A stretch of 33,083 bases of DNA, taken from assembly GCA_045599305.1 (NCBI GenBank), contig JAZRVU010000069.1:1-33083 (forward strand), in the 5' to 3' direction. Position 1 is the stretch's first letter. Each line of letters begins with the position of its first letter. The DNA comes from SIG588 sp045599305 (GTDB lineage Bacteria; Bacillota; Clostridia; Oscillospirales; Acutalibacteraceae). The notes beneath the pieces were generated by a model that saw only the letters and a list, made by a program, of their open reading frames with translations, ran no database searches and was not told where the DNA came from. Made by a program: the position numbers and the translations under genes. Positions 28,739 to 33,083 of the stretch are shown piece after piece.

Positions 28739-30990
28739 TACTCCAGAGTCAGTTGCTCACCGAAATCCTCGGGTGCGGGCAGTGCACCGGCGGCGGGCAG
28801 CGATTTGGTGCGATAGCGGTTGGGCTTGGCCACCATGTTCTCGGTAAAGGGCGTCACGCTCTTCACATGATGGGCGCCCTTCAGCGTCATGACCTGCACG
28901 CCGATGGTGGAGCGGGAGGTCTTGGGCGCCACCGCGGCGGTGTTGACCACCAACCGGCGGCCGGCAGTGGACTCGACCAGATATTCGCCGTCCTCCTCGG
29001 CATAGACAATCGCCACCACGGGCGATTTATCCGAAAACGCGCCCACCAGACGGCGGCGGTTGGTCTTGGTGACGTAGGCACTCATCTCCACCTTGGCCAG
29101 TTTGCCGTTCTCGAAGAAGAAGAGCATATATCCTTTATAATCGGCCGTGACCGCCATATACAGCGCGGCCTCGCCGCTCTCAAAGCCCAGTTTACCGGCC
29201 ACATAATCGCCCAGCGCACTGGCCTTGGTGTCGGCAAATTCGTTGGCGCGGCTCTTGTAGACCGCCGCCTTGTCGGTGAAGAAGAGCAGATCCCGCGTAT
29301 TGGCGGCTTCCACCGTCTGGGTGATGCGGTCGCCCTCCTTCAGTTTGTGCTCGCTGCTCATGCGCAGCGACTGCGGGGTGATCTTCTTGAAATATCCCTC
29401 GGCGGTGAAGAAGAAAGTGCAGGGATAATCCGGCACATTTTCCTCTTCGGCCTCTCCCTCGGCTTGCAGATCGGTGGCATAGATAATGACGGTGCGGCGG
29501 GGCTGACCGTACTTTTTGGCCACCGCGTGCAGTTCCTCCACGATGATGGCCTTCACCTTTTTCTGATCCTTGAGGATACCCTCCATTTCGGCGATATCCT
29601 TTTCGAGCTGCCCCACATCATCCAAGCGCTTCAGAATGAATTCGCGGTTGAGGTGGCGCAGTTTGATCTCGGCCACATATTCCGCCTGCACCTCGTCGAT
29701 GCCGAAGCCGATCATCAGGTTGGGGACGACCTCGGCCTCCTCCTCCGTCTCGCGGACGATGCGGATGGCCTTGTCGATATCCAGCAGGATCTTCTGCAGG
29801 CCTTTGAGCAGATGCAGTTTTTCCTTGGCACGGTTGAGATCGTACACCACGCGGCGGCGTACGCACTCGATGCGGAAGGCCGTCCATTCCTCCATAAGCG
29901 TCCGCACGCCCAGTACCTGCGGCACACCGGCGATCAGCACATTGAAGTTGCAGCCGAACGCATCCTCCAGCGGAGTGGCGGCATACAGCTTGTTCATCAC
30001 CTTGTCGGGATCTGTGCCGCGCTTCAGATCAATGGTGATCTTGAGGCCCTTTTTATCGGTTTCGTTGCGGATATCGTTGATCTCGCGCAGCTTGCCCGCC
30101 TTCACCAATTCGGTCACCTTGGCCACGATCGCCTCCACCGTGGTGGAATACGGGATCTGGGTCACATCGATGCAGTTGTTGGCCTTGTCATACTGATACA
30201 CGGCACGCACCCGCACACTGCCGCGCCCGGTCTCATAGATCTTTTCCAGTTCCTCACGGCGATAGATCAGTTGGCCGCCGCTCGGAAAATCGGGTGCCTG
30301 CAGGGTGGAAAGCAGATCGTGATGCGGATCGCGCATCAGGGCGATGGCCGTCTCGCACACCTCGGCCAGATTGAACGAGCAGATGTTGCTCGCCATGCCG
30401 ACGGCGATGCCGAGGTTGTTGTTTACCAGAATGGACGGGAAGGTCACCGGCAGCAGCGTCGGCTCCTGCATGGTGGCATCGTAGTTGTCCGCAAAATCGA
30501 CCGTTTCCTTGTCGATATCGCGGAACAGTTCCGCCGCGATCGGCGCCAGCTTCGCCTCGGTGTAACGCGAGGCGGCACACTCGATATCGGTGGAATACGC
30601 CTTACCGAAGTTGCCCTTGGAATCCACATACGGGTGCAGCAGCGACTCGTTGCCGCGTGACAGACGCACCATGGTGTCATAGATCGCGGCATCGCCGTGC
30701 GGGTTGAGCTTCATGGTCTGACCGGCGATATTGGCCGACTTCACCAGTCCGCCGTTCAGCAGCCCCATTTTATACATGGTATACAGCAGTTTGCGGTGGG
30801 AGGGCTTGAAGCCGTCGATCTCCGGAATGGCACGGGACATGATGACGCTCATGGCATAGGGCATGTAGTTTTCGCGCAGGGTATAGGTGATCTCCTGCTG
30901 CTCCACCTCACCCGCACCGGCAATGTGCGCATTGACCGGCAGGCCGTTTGTCGCCGGTGCTTCGCCGGCCGTCTTCTTTTTGGAAGCCAT
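28738..30990 (-). CDS. Type IIA DNA topoisomerase A subunit (ParC-like)
   Basis: This 750-residue subunit cuts and rejoins DNA. The catalytic tyrosine Y143 is in AASRYTEAKL, preceded by R142. The quinolone-region sequence is MKLNPHGDAAIYDTMVRL, with Ala101 at the usual Ser position and Asp105 kept. The YHPHGD of classical GyrA/ParC is replaced by LNPHGD. A tower and coiled coil follow (about 380-500). The C-terminal beta-pinwheel (about 520-750) lacks an obvious GyrA box, so it is closer to topoisomerase IV or to a second, divergent clostridial enzyme. The ATG at 30990 has AGGGAGGG. It is 15 bp after the B subunit gene and surely its partner. Confidence 0.93.
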   Translation of the reverse strand: MASKKKTAGEAPATNGLPVNAHIAGAGEVEQQEITYTLRENYMPYAMSVIMSRAIPEIDGFKPSHRKLLYTMYKMGLLNGGLVKSANIAGQTMKLNPHGDAAIYDTMVRLSRGNESLLHPYVDSKGNFGKAYSTDIECAASRYTEAKLAPIAAELFRDIDKETVDFADNYDATMQEPTLLPVTFPSILVNNNLGIAVGMASNICSFNLAEVCETAIALMRDPHHDLLSTLQAPDFPSGGQLIYRREELEKIYETGRGSVRVRAVYQYDKANNCIDVTQIPYSTTVEAIVAKVTELVKAGKLREINDIRNETDKKGLKITIDLKRGTDPDKVMNKLYAATPLEDAFGCNFNVLIAGVPQVLGVRTLMEEWTAFRIECVRRRVVYDLNRAKEKLHLLKGLQKILLDIDKAIRIVRETEEEAEVVPNLMIGFGIDEVQAEYVAEIKLRHLNREFILKRLDDVGQLEKDIAEMEGILKDQKKVKAIIVEELHAVAKKYGQPRRTVIIYATDLQAEGEAEEENVPDYPCTFFFTAEGYFKKITPQSLRMSSEHKLKEGDRITQTVEAANTRDLLFFTDKAAVYKSRANEFADTKASALGDYVAGKLGFESGEAALYMAVTADYKGYMLFFFENGKLAKVEMSAYVTKTNRRRLVGAFSDKSPVVAIVYAEEDGEYLVESTAGRRLVVNTAAVAPKTSRSTIGVQVMTLKGAHHVKSVTPFTENMVAKPNRYRTKSLPAAGALPAPEDFGEQLTLE

Positions 30991-31005
30991 CGTCTTGTCC
31001 CTCCC

Positions 31006-32988
31006 TTACTCCAGATCCAGCATATCGAGATATTCCGCGCCGTGCTCGGAGATCATTTTCTTGCGTCCCTCCAGGTCGTCGCCCAGAAGCACGTCAAACA
31101 TGAATGCCGTCTCCTCCACGTCACACGGGTTGACCTTCACCAGCCGGCGGGTCGCCGGATTCATGGTGGTCAGCGACATCATCTCCGGCTCGTTTTCACC
31201 AAGTCCCTTCGAGCGCTGGATGGTGTATTTGGCGTTGCCGATCTCCTCGAGAATATCCGCCTTTTCCCGATCATTATAGGCAAAATAGGTATCGGTCTTG
31301 GTGTTGATCTCATAAAGCGGGGTCTCCGCAATGAAGACATACCCTTCATCGATCAGCGTGGGCGTCAGGCGATAGAGCATGGTGAGGATCAGCGTGCGGA
31401 TCTGGAAGCCGTCCACATCGGCATCGGTGCAGATGATGATCTTGGAAAACCGCAGCTGCGACAGATCGAAGGTGGCGAGGTTCTTGTTTGATTTCGACTT
31501 GACCTCTACCCCACATCCCATGACCTTGAGCAGATTGACAATGATCTCGCTTTTGAAGATCTTGTCAAATTCCGCTTTCAGGCAATTTAAAATCTTGCCG
31601 CGCACCGGGATGACCGCCTGAAACTCGGAATCGCGTGCCTGGATGCAGGCGCCCATGGCCGATTTGCCCTCCACGATGAACAACTCGCGCTGCGACACAT
31701 CCTTGGTGCGGCAGTCCACAAACCCCGGCACGCGGGAGGCGAGGTCGTTGCCGCTCTGCAGCGTCTTCTTCAGATTCAGGCGGGTCGTTTCGGCCTTTTC
31801 ACGGCTGCGCTTGTTGATGAGCACCTGCTCGGTCAGCCGGTCGGCATCCGCCTTGTTTTCAATGAAATAGACCTCCAGATTGTGGCGCAGGAACTCGGTC
31901 ATGGCCTCCTGGATGAATTTGTTGGTGATGGCCTTCTTCGTCTGGTTTTCATATGAGGTCTGGGTGGAAAAAGACGAGGATACCAGAATGAGGCAGTCCT
32001 GCACATCCTGGAAGGTGATCTTGCTCTCATTTTTCAGATACTTGCCGTTTTGCTTCAAATAGGCGTCGATCTGCGCCACAAAAGCGGAACGTACGGCTTT
32101 TTCCGGCGAGCCGCCATGCTCCAGCCAACTGGAGTTGTGATAGTATTCCAGCATGTTCAGTTTGTTGGAAAAGCACATGGCGACATTCAGTTTCACCTTG
32201 TATTCGGGCTTGTCCTCGCGGTCGCGGCCGCGGCGCTCGCCCGTCCACACCTGCACGTCGGTCATGGCGTTCTCCCCCGCCATCTCGGTCACATAGTCCG
32301 CAATGCCGTTCTGGTAGCAGAACTCTTCTTCGGCAAAGCCGCGGCCGTCCGGCGTGCGCAGCAAAAACAGCAGGTTCGGATTCACGATCGCCTGCCGCTT
32401 CATGATATCGCGGAAATATTCCACCGGCACACTGATGTCGGTGAACACCTGCAGGTCCGGCTTCCAGCGGATGCGGGTGCCGGTGTCCTTTTTGGCATAG
32501 GGCTCTTTTTGCAGCCCGCCCACATTCTCGCCCCGCTCGAAATGCAGGGTGTATCTGGTGCCGTCGCGGTGCACCTCCACGTCCATGTATTCGGAAGAAT
32601 ACTGCGTGGCACAGGCCCCCAGACCGTTCAGGCCCAGAGAAAATTCATAGTTCTCGCTCTCGTTGGTGTTGTATTTGCCGCCGGCGTACAGCTCGCAGAA
32701 AATCAGTTCCCAGTTAAAGCGTCCCTCTTTCTGGTTGAAATCCACCGGCATGCCGCGCCCGAAGTCCTGCACTTCAAACGAGCCATCCGGATAGCAGGTG
32801 GTCACGATACGGGTACCGTAGCCCTCGCGCGCCTCGTCAATGGAGTTGGAAAGGATCTCGAATACCGCGTGCTCGCACCCCTCCAGCCCGTCCGAGCCGA
32901 ATATGACGGCAGGGCGCTTGCGCACACGGTCCGCACCCTTGAGCGAGGTGATGCTCTCATTGCCGTAGGTCGTCTTCTTTGCCGCCAT
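31006..32988 (-). CDS. Type IIA DNA topoisomerase B subunit (ParE-like)
   Basis: This 660-residue ATPase subunit partners the A subunit encoded next. GHKL ATP-site motifs are E44 and N48 in FEILSNSIDEA, D75 in QDFGRGMP, and GLNGLGACATQ at about 119-129 (His to Asn against the usual GLHGVG). The TOPRIM domain has E440 in EGKSAMGA (usual EGDSAGG; the catalytic Glu is kept) and the metal Asp pair of CTDADVDG at about D522/D524. QRSKGLGENEPEMM lies near the C-terminus. The length is standard for ParE (600-660). The ATG at 32988 has GAAGGACGG. The promoter is at 33025-33054. Confidence 0.94.
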   Translation of the reverse strand: MAAKKTTYGNESITSLKGADRVRKRPAVIFGSDGLEGCEHAVFEILSNSIDEAREGYGTRIVTTCYPDGSFEVQDFGRGMPVDFNQKEGRFNWELIFCELYAGGKYNTNESENYEFSLGLNGLGACATQYSSEYMDVEVHRDGTRYTLHFERGENVGGLQKEPYAKKDTGTRIRWKPDLQVFTDISVPVEYFRDIMKRQAIVNPNLLFLLRTPDGRGFAEEEFCYQNGIADYVTEMAGENAMTDVQVWTGERRGRDREDKPEYKVKLNVAMCFSNKLNMLEYYHNSSWLEHGGSPEKAVRSAFVAQIDAYLKQNGKYLKNESKITFQDVQDCLILVSSSFSTQTSYENQTKKAITNKFIQEAMTEFLRHNLEVYFIENKADADRLTEQVLINKRSREKAETTRLNLKKTLQSGNDLASRVPGFVDCRTKDVSQRELFIVEGKSAMGACIQARDSEFQAVIPVRGKILNCLKAEFDKIFKSEIIVNLLKVMGCGVEVKSKSNKNLATFDLSQLRFSKIIICTDADVDGFQIRTLILTMLYRLTPTLIDEGYVFIAETPLYEINTKTDTYFAYNDREKADILEEIGNAKYTIQRSKGLGENEPEMMSLTTMNPATRRLVKVNPCDVEETAFMFDVLLGDDLEGRKKMISEHGAEYLDMLDLE

Positions 32989-33024
32989 ATTGTCATCCGT
33001 CCTTCATTTTTTGCTTTACATATT

Positions 33025-33054
33025 ATTTTACCCTATTTTAACTGCATTTGTCAA
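33025..33054 (-). promoter_or_regulatory. Promoter of the topoisomerase operon
   Basis: On the minus strand a perfect TTGACA (33054-33049) and TAAAAT (33030-33025) are 18 bp apart, about 37 bases before the parE-like start. Confidence 0.7.
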
Positions 33055-33083
33055 GTCTTTGGGAGAACATTTGTTTCCCGCCC

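Overview
The window looks like chromosome from a GC-rich, Gram-positive anaerobe of the class Clostridia, most likely an Oscillospiraceae/Ruminococcaceae-type gut bacterium. This is inference. It rests on an oxygen-sensitive glycyl-radical activase, a T-box leader before pheST, IreB, a SpoIIM-like protein, strong GGAGG ribosome sites, TTGACA/TATAAT-type promoters and clostridial versions of the housekeeping enzymes. No rRNA, tRNA, CRISPR array or phage module was seen.

Layout. 1-284: repeat- and hairpin-rich intergenic DNA containing two copies of a 75-bp sequence spaced 164 bp apart. 321-1229 (+): glycyl-radical enzyme activase. 1264-4120 (-): glycogen phosphorylase and a small membrane zinc-ribbon protein. 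4243-8260 (-): asd-dapA-dapB-M29 aminopeptidase, a diaminopimelate/lysine operon that also carries a peptidase. 8430-10765 (+): queA and tgt (tRNA queuosine), divergent from asd through overlapping promoters. 10867-13447 (+): yajC and three small membrane proteins. 13475-17224 (+): promoter, Phe T-box (specifier UUC), pheS and pheT. 17292-17837 (+): ireB and an unknown 95-residue protein.

17883-22368 (-) is an accessory sugar operon. In transcription order it encodes two xylose-isomerase-like TIM barrels, two tandem paralogous Gfo/Idh/MocA dehydrogenases and a GNAT acetyltransferase. An AraC regulator (22500-23345, +) is divergent from it, with TGCAAA repeats in the shared control region. An approximately 590-bp foldback element with inverted termini (23281-23867) follows and supplies the last codons of that regulator. 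Beyond it, on the minus strand, are an ADP-ribosylglycohydrolase-fold protein, a second AraC regulator and an SPFH/band-7 membrane protein. After these come a plus-strand membrane acyltransferase, a GC-rich stem-loop region ending in a strong terminator, and a minus-strand pair encoding a divergent type IIA topoisomerase (ParE-like then ParC-like).

The conserved blocks (lysine/DAP, queuosine, PheRS, topoisomerase) are ordinary. The parts that deserve attention are the dehydrogenase/isomerase operon with its two AraC regulators, the foldback element that rewrites a gene end, the 164-bp-period repeat at the left edge, the structured intergenic region before 28740, and the altered motifs in the topoisomerase subunits. 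I did not find a convincing wholly new defence or mobile system.
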